14,393 nucleotides of DNA from Pseudomonadota bacterium (GCA_022572105.1 JACZWN010000075.1:1-14393); one strand, 5' to 3'. Positions 1 through 7,282 are shown, numbered from the stretch's first letter. Notes: generated from the letters alone by a model not told the origin. Made by a program: numbers and translations.

Positions 1-1
1 C

Positions 2-2008
2 GACCGCGGCGGTGGCGGCGGCGGGTTCGAGAACACCGGGGCGTTCGCCCCCTTCTTCTTCACCGGAACCGGCCCCCGCACCGCCTCGATCCACAACCGG
101 CCGGCCTACAACAGCGAGGTCCACGCCGCCGGTGACGCGGGCGTGGGCGCGCTCACCAACGCCTATGTCGATGCCAAACTCGCCGACACCATCCTGATCG
201 TCGGCGCCAATCCCTACGAGACCCAGACCAACTATTTCCTCAGCCACATGGTGCCGAACCTGAGCGGCGAGAGCCTGGACCTGAAACGCGCCACCTTCGG
301 CGCCGAGCCGGTCGAGGCCGGGCGCATGATCATCGTCGATCCGCGCCGCACCATGACCGTCGCGACCGCCGAAGCCGCGGGCGGGGCCGATCGGGTGCTG
401 CACCTGCAGATCGAGCCCGGCGGCGATATCGCGCTCCTGAACGCGATCGCGCGCGTGGTTCGCGACCGGCGCTGGCACGACGTCGGCTTCATCCGCGCGC
501 ACACCGAGTGGCAGACCTTCGAGGCCTATCAGCGCTCGAGCCTGATGGCCGACCGGCCGCTCGAGGAGGTGGTCGCCGAGGCCGCCGCCATCGCCGGGGT
601 GCCGGCGGCCCAGATCCTTCAGGCCGCCGAGTGGATCGCCGCGCCGAAGGTGGGCGGCGCCCGGCGGCGTACCCTGCTGCACTACGAGAAGGGCCTGATC
701 TGGGGCCTCAAGAACTACGAGAACGTCGCCGCTATCGTCGATCTGGGGCTGCTCACCGGCAATCTCGGCAAGCCGGGCACCGGGGTGAGCCGCCTGGGCG
801 GCCACCAGGAGGGCTACGTGCGCCCGCCCTATCCCGGCGGCCGGCCGGCGCTCAACGTCGACGAAGCGGTGCGCCGCGGCGAGGTCAAATGCTTCTGGGT
901 CGGGGGCTGCAACCCGGTGCTGACCACGCTGCAGGCCGAATCCTTCGAGGCGGCGCTGGTGGCGCGCGGCAAGCCGGTGCGCGACGCGCTCACCCGCACC
1001 GAGGGCCGGCCCATCGGCGAGCGCGTCGCCGCCATCGTCGAGGCGCTCAAGGCCGGCGGCATGTTCCTGATCGTCCAGGAGATCTACATGACCGCGACCG
1101 CGCGCCACGCGCACCTGGTGCTGCCGGCGGCGACGTGGGGCGAGATGAACCTGACCTCGATCAACGGCGAACGGCGCCTGCGACTCTATCAGCGCTTCAT
1201 GGATCCGCCGGGCGAGGCGGTGCCGGACTGGCAGATCATGGCGCGCTTCGCCCGACGCCTGCGCAAGCTCTATCTGAAGGACCGCAACCCGCTCCGGGCT
1301 AACCGCTTTCTCGATTTCGACTGGCGCGGCGACGAGGACGTCTTCATCCACGCGCGCTACCAATACGACGGCGGGCCCAGCGATCCCATGGAGGGCTATT
1401 CGGGCATCACCTACGACCTGCTGCGCCAGCTCGGCAACAACGGCATCCAGACCCCGGTGCGGATCGTCAACGGCGTGCCCTCGGGCACGGTGCGCCTGCA
1501 CGAGGACGGGCGCTTCTTCACAGCCTCGGGCAAGGCGCGCTTTATCCCGGCGCCCCAGCCCTGGCCCGGCTATGCCGCCAAGGTGACGCGCCAGCGCGAG
1601 GCCTATGCGTTTTGGGTCAACAGCGGGCGCACCAACCACATCTGGCAGACCCTCTACCACCACCAGCACATTCCCTTCTACCGGGACCACAACCCGCTGC
1701 CGCACCTGGAGATGCATCCCCAGGACGCGGCGGATTTGGGCATTGCGGCGGGCGATCTGGTCGAGCTGTCCAACGATGTCGGCAGGGTGCGCGCCATGGC
1801 GCTGCTCACCGAGGCGGTCAAGCGCGGCCACACCTTCATGCTGTTCGGCCACCCGCGCGGCGCCGTCGGCGACCTGATCTCGGACCACGTCGACCCGGCG
1901 ACCACGATCCCCTACTACAAGGGCGCCTGGGCGGATATCCGGCGCGTCGGCCCGCGGCCGGAGATCGCCAAGGCGGTCTCCCTGCTGCCCCAGAACGTGG
2001 CCGAGTGA
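2..2008 (+). CDS. aioA: Arsenite oxidase-type molybdopterin large subunit (AioA-like), 5'-truncated by window
   Basis: This is a partial gene: the frame is open from base 2 and ends at TGA 2006-2008, leaving 668 residues. Known AioA is about 825 residues, so roughly the first 160, including the 3Fe-4S cysteines, lie upstream. AioA oxidises arsenite to arsenate in the periplasm with bis-MGD molybdenum and passes electrons through the Rieske subunit AioB to cytochrome or azurin. The fragment opens with a DRGGGGGGFENT block, then IHNRPAYNSE (His codon 92-94, Glu codon 116-118), and later SRLGGHQEGYVRPPYPG (Arg codon 791-793, His codon 803-805). Aligned from memory with Alcaligenes faecalis AioA, these are arsenite ligands H195, E203, R419 and H423. 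The Ala between them sits where other DMSO-reductase enzymes put a Mo-ligating Ser or Cys. The ending YYKGAWADIRRVG is also AioA-like. The related iodate reductase IdrA is the main alternative. No Rieske partner is visible; aioB normally lies upstream. Confidence 0.85.
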   Translation, partial: DRGGGGGGFENTGAFAPFFFTGTGPRTASIHNRPAYNSEVHAAGDAGVGALTNAYVDAKLADTILIVGANPYETQTNYFLSHMVPNLSGESLDLKRATFGAEPVEAGRMIIVDPRRTMTVATAEAAGGADRVLHLQIEPGGDIALLNAIARVVRDRRWHDVGFIRAHTEWQTFEAYQRSSLMADRPLEEVVAEAAAIAGVPAAQILQAAEWIAAPKVGGARRRTLLHYEKGLIWGLKNYENVAAIVDLGLLTGNLGKPGTGVSRLGGHQEGYVRPPYPGGRPALNVDEAVRRGEVKCFWVGGCNPVLTTLQAESFEAALVARGKPVRDALTRTEGRPIGERVAAIVEALKAGGMFLIVQEIYMTATARHAHLVLPAATWGEMNLTSINGERRLRLYQRFMDPPGEAVPDWQIMARFARRLRKLYLKDRNPLRANRFLDFDWRGDEDVFIHARYQYDGGPSDPMEGYSGITYDLLRQLGNNGIQTPVRIVNGVPSGTVRLHEDGRFFTASGKARFIPAPQPWPGYAAKVTRQREAYAFWVNSGRTNHIWQTLYHHQHIPFYRDHNPLPHLEMHPQDAADLGIAAGDLVELSNDVGRVRAMALLTEAVKRGHTFMLFGHPRGAVGDLISDHVDPATTIPYYKGAWADIRRVGPRPEIAKAVSLLPQNVAE

Positions 2009-2019
2009 GGGGCGCCGGG

Positions 2020-3006
2020 ATGGAACGCCTTCGCGCCACGCTGCTCGTTTTCCTGCTGTTCGCCACCGCCGCGGCAGCAGCCCCGGGCCCGGCCGCGGCC
2101 CAGGGGCGCGACCTCTCCGGCCGGAACCTGATCGGCGCGGACTTCGCGGAGGCCGACCTCAAGGACGCGCGGCTCGACGGCGCGATCCTCACCGGCGCCA
2201 ATCTGGTCGGCGCCGATCTGACCGGCGCCAGCCTCAAGGGCGCGGACCTGCGCGAGGCCTATCTGCGCGAAACCCGGCTCCAGGACGCGGACCTGACCGG
2301 CGCCAATCTGGGCGGCGCCGACCTGACCCGGGCCGACCTGCGCGGCGCCAGGCTCGACGGGGCGAACCTCACGCTCGCGGTGCTCGATTCGGCGCGCCTG
2401 GAGGGGGCCAGCCTGCGCGGCGCCCTGCTGCCCGGCGCGCGCGCGATCAAGGCACGCTTCGCCGGGGTGGACTTCGAGAATGCTTACCTGCCGGGCGCGG
2501 ACCTGAGCCAGAGCGACCTGCGCGGCGCCAGCTTCAAGAACGCCGATCTCGGCGCCGCGGCGCTGGGTGATCCGGCGCCTCGGGGCGCGCGCCTGAGGGG
2601 CGTGGATCTCACCGGCGCGGACCTGACCGGCGCCAACCTGACCAGCGTGGATCTGCGCGAGGCGACCCTGGAGGAGGCCCTGCTGGTCGGCGCGCGCCTC
2701 GGCCACGCCGACCTGACCTGGGTGCGCGCCGCCGGCGCCGACTTCTCGAACGCCACGCTGGCCTGGGTGCGTGGCTACGGCGCCGATTTCCGCAAGGCGC
2801 GGTTCCGCGGCGCCGAGCTGACCTCGGCCCAGTTCGTCGGCGCCGATCTGACCGGCGCCGACCTGCGCGAGGCGACGCTGACCGCGACCAATCTCAACCA
2901 AGCGAACTTGACCGACGTCCTGCTGGGCGGCGCGGCGATCGAGCGAGTGCTCGCCAGGGCCGCGCGCAACCCGCCGGCCGAACTCGACGGAGGGCAAGAG
3001 CCGTGA
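2020..3006 (+). CDS. Secreted pentapeptide-repeat protein
   Basis: The 328-residue product begins with a signal peptide (MERLRAT, hydrophobic LLVFLLFATAAAAA, likely cleavage after AAAQG near residue 29). Almost all of the rest is pentapeptide repeats of the A(D/N)LxG type, such as GADLTGANL and GADLREAYL, predicting one right-handed quadrilateral beta-helix in the periplasm or on the outer surface. The ATG at 2020 is chosen because it gives the signal peptide and follows a GAGGGG Shine-Dalgarno next to the aioA stop; the same frame is open further upstream inside aioA. The gap after aioA is 11 bases, and the 3' end overlaps the aquaglyceroporin start, so the three genes are probably one transcript. 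Pentapeptide proteins have no common activity; a scaffolding or binding role for the neighbouring enzyme or channel is only inference. The repetitive sequence also creates long antisense open frames that are not genes. Confidence 0.88.
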   Translation: MERLRATLLVFLLFATAAAAAPGPAAAQGRDLSGRNLIGADFAEADLKDARLDGAILTGANLVGADLTGASLKGADLREAYLRETRLQDADLTGANLGGADLTRADLRGARLDGANLTLAVLDSARLEGASLRGALLPGARAIKARFAGVDFENAYLPGADLSQSDLRGASFKNADLGAAALGDPAPRGARLRGVDLTGADLTGANLTSVDLREATLEEALLVGARLGHADLTWVRAAGADFSNATLAWVRGYGADFRKARFRGAELTSAQFVGADLTGADLREATLTATNLNQANLTDVLLGGAAIERVLARAARNPPAELDGGQEP

Positions 3007-3905
3007 CCGAGCAAGCTCTGAACGACCCGGCCGCCGCGCCCGCGCAAGAAACCCGGGCAGCCAGGGAGTCGAGCCCCCGGCTGCGCTTCTGGCCGGCGCT
3101 AGCGGGCGAGTTCATGGGTACCTTCATCCTGGTGTTCTTCGGCGTCGGCGCGGTCAACGCCGCGGTCGCGACCGGGGCCCAGGTCGGGCTGTGGCAGGTC
3201 GCCGTGGTCTGGGCCTTCGGAGTCAGCCTCGGCATCTACACCGCCGCCTCGCTCTCGGGCGCCCACATCAACCCGGCGATCACCGCCATGGCGGCGGTCT
3301 ACGACCGCTTTCCACCGGCCCGCGTGGTGCCCTATTGGGTCGCCCAGACCGCCGGCGCGGCCTGCGCCTCCTTGGTGCTTTACGCCATGTTCGCTGACAC
3401 CATCGTCGAGTTCGAGCGCCAGCACGGCCTGCTGCGCGGCGGGCCCGGCAGCGAGCTCTCGGCCATGATGTTCGGCGAGTACTTCCCCAACCCGGCGATC
3501 TTCGGCACCGCCGAGGAGGCCTGGCGCGTGATCAGCGAGCGCTCCGCCTTCATCGCCGAGATGATCGGCACCGCCATGCTCGCCTTCCTGGTCAGCGCGG
3601 TCACCCATCCCTCCAACGCCGCGCGCCCGCCGCCTGCGGCGCAGGCGGTGGTGATCGGCGTCGGCGTGGCGGCAATCATCTCGGTGCTGGCGCCGCTGAC
3701 CCAGGCCGCGCTTAATCCGGCGCGCGACTTCGGCCCGCGCCTGGTGTCCTACTTCCTCGGCTGGGACGAGATCGCGATCCCGGGCCCGCGCGGCGGCTGG
3801 CTCACGGTCTACATCATCGCGCCGACTGTGGGCGCGATCATCGGTGGCGGCATCTACCGCGCGCTCGCCGCGCTGATGCCGCGGGCGGCCGACAAGGAAA
3901 CCTAG
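3003..3905 (+). CDS. MIP-family aquaglyceroporin
   Basis: This is a 300-residue inner-membrane channel of the aquaporin/glycerol facilitator family. Both half-helix signatures are visible: GAHINPA (NPA at residues 90-92) and LNPARDFGPRL (NPA 238-240 followed by R241 and D242). The Asp after NPAR and the extended loops favour a GlpF-like aquaglyceroporin over a water-only channel. About six hydrophobic membrane segments can be traced, preceded by a hydrophilic 30-residue N-terminus. The start is GTG at 3003, overlapping the previous TGA as GTGA, which implies translational coupling. Aquaglyceroporins conduct neutral As(OH)3 and some (AqpS) belong to arsenic-resistance operons, so placement behind an AioA-like gene suggests arsenite passage. 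Glycerol or another small neutral solute remains possible. The stop overlaps the convergent methyltransferase stop at CTAG. Confidence 0.88.
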   Translation: MTEQALNDPAAAPAQETRAARESSPRLRFWPALAGEFMGTFILVFFGVGAVNAAVATGAQVGLWQVAVVWAFGVSLGIYTAASLSGAHINPAITAMAAVYDRFPPARVVPYWVAQTAGAACASLVLYAMFADTIVEFERQHGLLRGGPGSELSAMMFGEYFPNPAIFGTAEEAWRVISERSAFIAEMIGTAMLAFLVSAVTHPSNAARPPPAAQAVVIGVGVAAIISVLAPLTQAALNPARDFGPRLVSYFLGWDEIAIPGPRGGWLTVYIIAPTVGAIIGGGIYRALAALMPRAADKET

Positions 3906-4882
3906 GCTTTCTGGGCGCGGACGTACTTGAGGTAGCGCATCGCGTATTCGTCGTGCGCGGTCATGACCTCGGCGGCGAGTTTGAACTCGATGAAGTCCTT
4001 GGGCGGGTTCATCAGCGGGTCGATCATGATGGCGTCGCAGCCGGCCAGGATCCCGAGAGTGATGAAGGTGTGGTTGAGCAACTTGCGGCGCGGCAGCCCG
4101 AAGGAGACGTTGGACAGCCCGCCGAAGATATGCACCTCCGGGAATTTTTCGCGCAGGCCCCGGACCGCATCGAGGTAGTGGTTGCCGAAGTCCGGCCCGG
4201 CGCCGATCGGAAACACCAGCGGGTCCAGGTAGCGGTCGCCCATGGGCAGCCCGACCTTGTCCATCATCTCCATGCAGCCGCTCAGGTTGGCGATGCGCTC
4301 GGCGGCGTCCTGGGGCATGCCCGAGCGGCCGGAGCCGTTGGCGAAGACGGTGCAGTCCTCGTCCTTGCCGAGCTGCACCAGCACGTCGCGGCCCGCTTCG
4401 AGGCTGACCGAGTTGATCGCTGGGCGGCCCTTGGCGTGGTCGTAGACCTCGAGCCCGGCCATGATGGTCTGCGGGTCGGAGGAGTCGATGGAGAAGGACA
4501 CGTCGGAGAGCGACTGCGCGGTCTTGACCATCCAGCGCATGTAGTCGTGGCGTTCCTCCGGGTAGACCGAGAGTTCGTCGACGCAGAGGTCGATGATGGT
4601 GGCGCCGGCGCGCTCCTGGGACAGGATCGCCCAGCTCAGATAGTCCAGGTCCTGCTTGCGCACCGCCTGGCCGATGTGGGGGATGCGCGCAGTCTTGAGC
4701 TCGGCCGGGTCCTCCGGGAAGACGTCGGTGATGTCGAGCAGGCGGCGCGCGCCGTCGAGGCCGGTGTAGGCATAGCCGACCTTACCGTCCTCCTGGACGA
4801 TGTTCGGACTGGTCGCCCGGATCTTGCGGGTGGTGTTGATGTTCTCGCCGATGACGATCAGGCCCTGGCTCGCGCTGGACAT
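3902..4882 (-). CDS. Methyl-THF:corrinoid methyltransferase (MeTr/MtgA-like, pterin-binding TIM barrel)
   Basis: The 326-residue product belongs to the pterin-binding family that includes MeTr (AcsE), MtgA and the folate module of MetH. These enzymes move a methyl group between a corrinoid protein and N5 of tetrahydrofolate. Visible signatures are VIGENIN (9-15), DLCVDE (98-103), SIDSSDP (131-137), NSVSLE (157-162), DPLVFPI (220-226) and GGLSNVSFG (254-262). The Asn in the last motif (N258) matches the residue that helps protonate the pterin in MeTr. ATG 4882-4880 is preceded by TAGGAG at good spacing. At 326 residues it is longer than typical MeTr (about 260-270), with extra sequence near residues 20-70 resembling MtgA-like homologues. 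It is the last gene of the minus-strand operon. Its probable job is MT2: accepting methyl from the corrinoid protein encoded at 8498. Direction and exact partner are inferred from context. Confidence 0.88.
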   Translation of the reverse strand: MSSASQGLIVIGENINTTRKIRATSPNIVQEDGKVGYAYTGLDGARRLLDITDVFPEDPAELKTARIPHIGQAVRKQDLDYLSWAILSQERAGATIIDLCVDELSVYPEERHDYMRWMVKTAQSLSDVSFSIDSSDPQTIMAGLEVYDHAKGRPAINSVSLEAGRDVLVQLGKDEDCTVFANGSGRSGMPQDAAERIANLSGCMEMMDKVGLPMGDRYLDPLVFPIGAGPDFGNHYLDAVRGLREKFPEVHIFGGLSNVSFGLPRRKLLNHTFITLGILAGCDAIMIDPLMNPPKDFIEFKLAAEVMTAHDEYAMRYLKYVRAQKA

Positions 4883-4940
4883 CTGGGTCTCCTACCGGTT
4901 TGGGCTTTTCTGCATGAGGTGGGCGCCGTTCCGAGCAGGC

Positions 4941-5591
4941 TCAGTCCAGCGGGCGCAAGCCGTAGAGGCCGGAGCGCGACATCTTGGGGATCATGGCGCA
5001 GCTCTCCATGAGCCGCACCGGAAGCGGCGCCGCCTCGAGCAGGGCGAACAGTCCCGCCTGCTCGTCGAGCGGCCAGTCGACGTAGCCCGGGCCGAGCCGG
5101 CGGGTCACGCCCAGGCGCTGGTCCCGGAGCAGGGACGTGAGGTGCAGGATCAGGCCCTTGGTCGCCCGCTCGATGGCGAGCCAGCCGGCCAATTCCAGGA
5201 ACAGCGCCTCGACGATCGCGTCCTCCACGGTCAGCCGCTCGGTCTCCGCGTCGAGCGCCGGGCCGAGCGTGAGCACGAAGACCACGGCTTCCCGGCAACC
5301 GTCTAGCACCTTGGCGAAGCGCGCGCTGTGGAAGACGACACCGCCCGCGAGCCGGAGCTCTTCGGGCCCGCAGGACTCGATTGGGACGCGCCGGTAGCAG
5401 GCCTCCGGCGCGATCAGCGACCGAGCCGAGGCCGCCGCCTTGGTGGCGATGTCCCGCACCCGCGGCCGGACCCGTGCCGGATCGCGGTAGCCCTGCATGC
5501 GCAGGAGCGGCTCGACCGGCACCTCCTCGGCGCGGCCGCGAAAGTGCCCGAAGGCGCCATCCTGGGCCGCTAGGGTGCCGTCGCCGGACAT
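4941..5591 (-). CDS. Free-standing MetH-type cobalamin activation (AdoMet-binding) domain protein
   Basis: The 216-residue protein resembles the C-terminal activation domain of B12-dependent methionine synthase, which binds AdoMet and reductively remethylates inactive Co(II)-cobalamin. The diagnostic part is the C-terminal half: RRLGPGYVDWPLDEQ (164-178, matching the RxxxGYP-type AdoMet motif of MetH), then LFALLEA and SCAMIPKMSRSGLYG (197-211), which parallels the E. coli SFAMWPGASVSG block. The middle (LTLGPALDAET, 108-117) is typical of stand-alone activation-domain proteins near corrinoid methyltransferases. No MetH catalytic modules are attached. ATG 5591-5589 has no convincing Shine-Dalgarno, so the start is uncertain; the next Met is residue 32, too close to the conserved core. 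It sits 58 bases upstream of the methyl-THF methyltransferase gene, so the two are likely co-transcribed. Probable role: reactivating the corrinoid protein of this cluster, or helping bind or transfer the methyl group. Confidence 0.8.
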   Translation of the reverse strand: MSGDGTLAAQDGAFGHFRGRAEEVPVEPLLRMQGYRDPARVRPRVRDIATKAAASARSLIAPEACYRRVPIESCGPEELRLAGGVVFHSARFAKVLDGCREAVVFVLTLGPALDAETERLTVEDAIVEALFLELAGWLAIERATKGLILHLTSLLRDQRLGVTRRLGPGYVDWPLDEQAGLFALLEAAPLPVRLMESCAMIPKMSRSGLYGLRPLD

Positions 5592-5632
5592 GAAGCAATC
5601 GAGTCCACGTTATGAAATTCCCCGCGCGGCAG

Positions 5633-5666
5633 TCGCGTGGGGGAGCGGATCGCGTGGGGGAGCGGG
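5633..5666. repeat. Two tandem 17-bp units
   Basis: The unit TCGCGTGGGGGAGCGGA occurs at 5633-5649 and again at 5650-5666 with one difference. It lies in the 85-base gap between the activation-domain gene and the small PF13769-like gene. No function is evident; slippage duplication is the simplest explanation. Confidence 0.8.
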
Positions 5667-5676
5667 GCGGCCGGCA

Positions 5677-5961
5677 TCAGTCCTTGCCGAGCGCCGCGGC
5701 CCGGATCGCCCGGAACTCGGCCTCGAGCTCCGCCTTGACCGCGCTCGCCACCGCTTCGGCCGAGCCGTCGCGCGCGATCCGCTTGCCGCGCCGCCAATTC
5801 TCCAGATAGGCGTCGGTGCCGGCCAGCCCCTTGCGCATGGCGACCGCGTCGATCAGCTCCTGGAACTTGCGGTCGAGCTCCAGCTTGTGGACGCCGTTCT
5901 CGTCCTTGGCCTCGACCACCGAGGGAATGTCCTGCCAATACAGAATGCTATAATTCGCCAT
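5677..5961 (-). CDS. Small PF13769-like 'virulence factor' domain protein
   Basis: The product is 94 residues starting MANYSILYWQDIP. ATG at 5961-5959 is chosen over an in-frame TTG four codons upstream because GGGAG lies about five bases before the ATG and homologues start near this point. The pattern (short beta strand YSILYWQDIPS, acidic charged middle, L..LDRKFQELIDAVAMRKG, then YLENWRRGKR and a charged helix ending AELEAEFRAI) matches the small family named 'virulence factor' after part of staphylococcal CvfC. The biochemical function is not known to me, and the name should not be read literally. It is soluble, with no signal peptide or membrane segment. It lies between the MetF-like and activation-domain genes, so it probably works in folate/corrinoid methyl transfer, perhaps as an accessory subunit; that is inference. 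Confidence 0.7.
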   Translation of the reverse strand: MANYSILYWQDIPSVVEAKDENGVHKLELDRKFQELIDAVAMRKGLAGTDAYLENWRRGKRIARDGSAEAVASAVKAELEAEFRAIRAAALGKD

Positions 5962-5979
5962 GCCTGCTCCCAATTGCTT

Positions 5980-6013
5980 CCTTAGCCCCAGTGATCCCTT
6001 AGCCCCAGCGCTC
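5980..6013. repeat. Two tandem 17-bp units
   Basis: The unit CCTTAGCCCCAGTGATC at 5980-5996 is followed by a copy at 5997-6013 differing at two positions. The pair fills most of the short gap between the MetF-like stop and the next minus-strand gene. It has the same period as the pair at 5633-5666 but an unrelated sequence. Confidence 0.75.
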
Positions 6014-6015
6014 CC

Positions 6016-6963
6016 TCAACCCAGGTCGATATCGACCGAAAAGCCCTTGCCGTCCTCGTTCATGGTGAAGGCCCCGTCGATCACCGCATAGCTCCACTTG
6101 GCCGAGCGGTGCAGCCCGCCGAGCGGATACATATGCACCCCGGCGATGCCGCAGCTCGGATCGCTCGCTTGGTACGCGGCCAGATCGGTCACCAGCCGGT
6201 CGGGCGCGGAGACGGTCATCAGCTTGGTCAGGTTGCGCGCCTGCCGGGTAAGGAACTTCATCGAGGGGCCGATGCCGCAGGCTTTGGCGTGGGCAAGCAG
6301 GGTTTTGATGGTGGCCAGGCCGGGCACCCCGACATGGATCGGCAGGCGGTTGCCCTCGGCCCGGATGCGCCGGTCCCAGGCAATGACCGGCCCGGCCTCG
6401 AAGCAGAACTGGGTCACCAGGTAGAGCTCGGCGCCGCTGCGCTCGGCGAAATCGTTCTTCCAGCGGAGCGCCTCGGCGATCGCCTCGTCGGAGATGTCGG
6501 GACTGCCCTCGGGGTGTCCGGCGACGCCGAACTTGCGGATGCCGTGCTTGTCGAACAGGCCGGTTTCCAGAAGCCGCATGGTGTCCGAGAAATCGCCGGC
6601 CGGCTTGTCGGCCGAGCCGCCGATGACCAGCACCTGCTCCAGGCCGACCTCGCCGGCAAGCCGGGCCAGCTTGTCCTCGAGGAAGGCCGCGCTCGGGATG
6701 CTGCGCGCGGCGAAATGCGGCACCGGCAGGAAGCCCTCGCCCTTGAGCCGCTTGGCGACCGCGATGGTGTCGTCGAAGTCCGAGCCCGGCAGGAAGGTGA
6801 TGTAGACCACCGTGCCGGGGCGCAGATGCTCCCGGTAGTCGGGGATCTTCGCGGCCGAGCCCGGCGTGGTCTCGGCGGTGAAGCCGGTCATGAAGTCGGC
6901 GATTCGCTGTTTGACGCCGTCGTTCGTCGCGGCCGATCGCGTCATTGCTTGCACCGCCCCCAT
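6016..6963 (-). CDS. MetF-like methylenetetrahydrofolate reductase
   Basis: The 315-residue product is a TIM-barrel flavoprotein of the methylene-THF reductase family. In this cluster it probably runs oxidatively, turning methyl-THF made from the demethylated substrate into methylene-THF. Supporting motifs are TAETTPG (29-35; E31 may stand for the catalytic Glu of MetF), GVAGHPEGSPD (146-156; compare the YPEGHP loop), VTQFCFE (183-189; Q185 matches the folate-contacting Gln of the ITQF motif) and a C-terminal GVHMYPLGGLHRSA (275-288). The LRGD stretch of E. coli MetF, whose Asp contacts the folate, is replaced by LVIGGSADKP (112-121), so this is a divergent subgroup. The frame is open 64 codons further upstream, but that extension is low-complexity and lacks homology. 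ATG 6963-6961 is preceded by AGGGGAACGGG and gives the usual length. It heads the minus-strand operon and is divergent from the UroD-type gene. Confidence 0.85.
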   Translation of the reverse strand: MGAVQAMTRSAATNDGVKQRIADFMTGFTAETTPGSAAKIPDYREHLRPGTVVYITFLPGSDFDDTIAVAKRLKGEGFLPVPHFAARSIPSAAFLEDKLARLAGEVGLEQVLVIGGSADKPAGDFSDTMRLLETGLFDKHGIRKFGVAGHPEGSPDISDEAIAEALRWKNDFAERSGAELYLVTQFCFEAGPVIAWDRRIRAEGNRLPIHVGVPGLATIKTLLAHAKACGIGPSMKFLTRQARNLTKLMTVSAPDRLVTDLAAYQASDPSCGIAGVHMYPLGGLHRSAKWSYAVIDGAFTMNEDGKGFSVDIDLG

Positions 6964-7196
6964 GTCCCGTTCCCCTGGCGTGTCACCACGTTCGATGGCG
7001 GGCCGCGCGCACCGGCCCTCGGCTCCGGGGCCGCAAACCCCCGCAGGGCGCCCGCGCGACCGCTCGTTCGGCCGGCTTGGCAGCGACCGAACCATTGCCG
7101 GGCTTGCCGACAGCGTTCTTTCGGAATTGCGACCCATACTTCTCTCAAAGCCCATGTTTTTCGCAAGGTTTTCCCGAATTCGCCGCAGGTAACCCC

Positions 7197-7225
7197 TTTA
7201 CAGCGCCTCATCCGGAAGATAATAT
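7197..7225 (+). promoter_or_regulatory. Candidate sigma-70 promoter of the MT1-corrinoid protein-RACo operon
   Basis: A -35 element TTTACA (7197-7202, five of six consensus bases) is followed after 17 bases by TAATAT (7220-7225, four of six). A shifted reading, GATAAT at 7218-7223, has a 15-base spacer. Transcription would begin near 7232, about 50 bases before the ATG at 7283. It is the only strongly promoter-like site in the divergent region. Confidence 0.5.
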
Positions 7226-7237
7226 ATCATGAATATA
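7223..7237. promoter_or_regulatory. Candidate GntR/FCD operator (AT-rich inverted repeat)
   Basis: TATAT (7223-7227) and ATATA (7233-7237) are exact inverted arms around CATGA. The site overlaps the -10 element and expected start of transcription, where a repressor would block initiation. FCD-type GntR proteins often use short AT-rich palindromes, and one is encoded at 12351-13031 at the end of this operon. The arms are short, so chance is possible in AT-rich DNA. Confidence 0.35.
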
Positions 7238-7282
7238 CGAAGCCTGCCAAGGCCCGCCTGACCCAAGCGTTCGGAGCCTGCC

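Larger units (their letters stand above)
6964..7282. promoter_or_regulatory. Divergent intergenic control region
   Basis: This 319-base non-coding gap separates the two arms of the methyl-transfer regulon. Its left part (6964-7080) is GC-rich without clear signals. The right part (about 7120-7240) is the most AT-rich stretch of the region and holds the plus-strand promoter and inverted repeat listed separately. A minus-strand promoter for the MetF operon must lie here too, but no convincing -35/-10 pair was found. No B12-box (GCCACTG-like) core of a cobalamin riboswitch was seen. Confidence 0.6.

Noticed and set aside
1915..2997. A 360-codon minus-strand open frame opposite the pentapeptide-repeat gene
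   Set aside because: Its regular GQVGAGQ-like pattern is the antisense image of the A(D/N)LxG repeats; the plus-strand frame has a signal peptide and operon spacing.
3953..5011. A 352-codon plus-strand open frame opposite the methyl-THF methyltransferase
   Set aside because: It is antisense to a clearly homologous gene, with no domain and no start signal; composition is typical of a GC-rich shadow frame.
6964..7155. A 64-codon N-terminal extension of the MetF-like protein
   Set aside because: The extension is Arg/Pro/Gly-rich without homology to MetF, and ATG at 6963 has a good Shine-Dalgarno and gives the family's usual length.
6964..7282. A cobalamin riboswitch before the B12-dependent operon
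   Set aside because: Repeated CCTGCC and GCC blocks drew attention, but no B12-box core or matching long-range stems were found on either strand.
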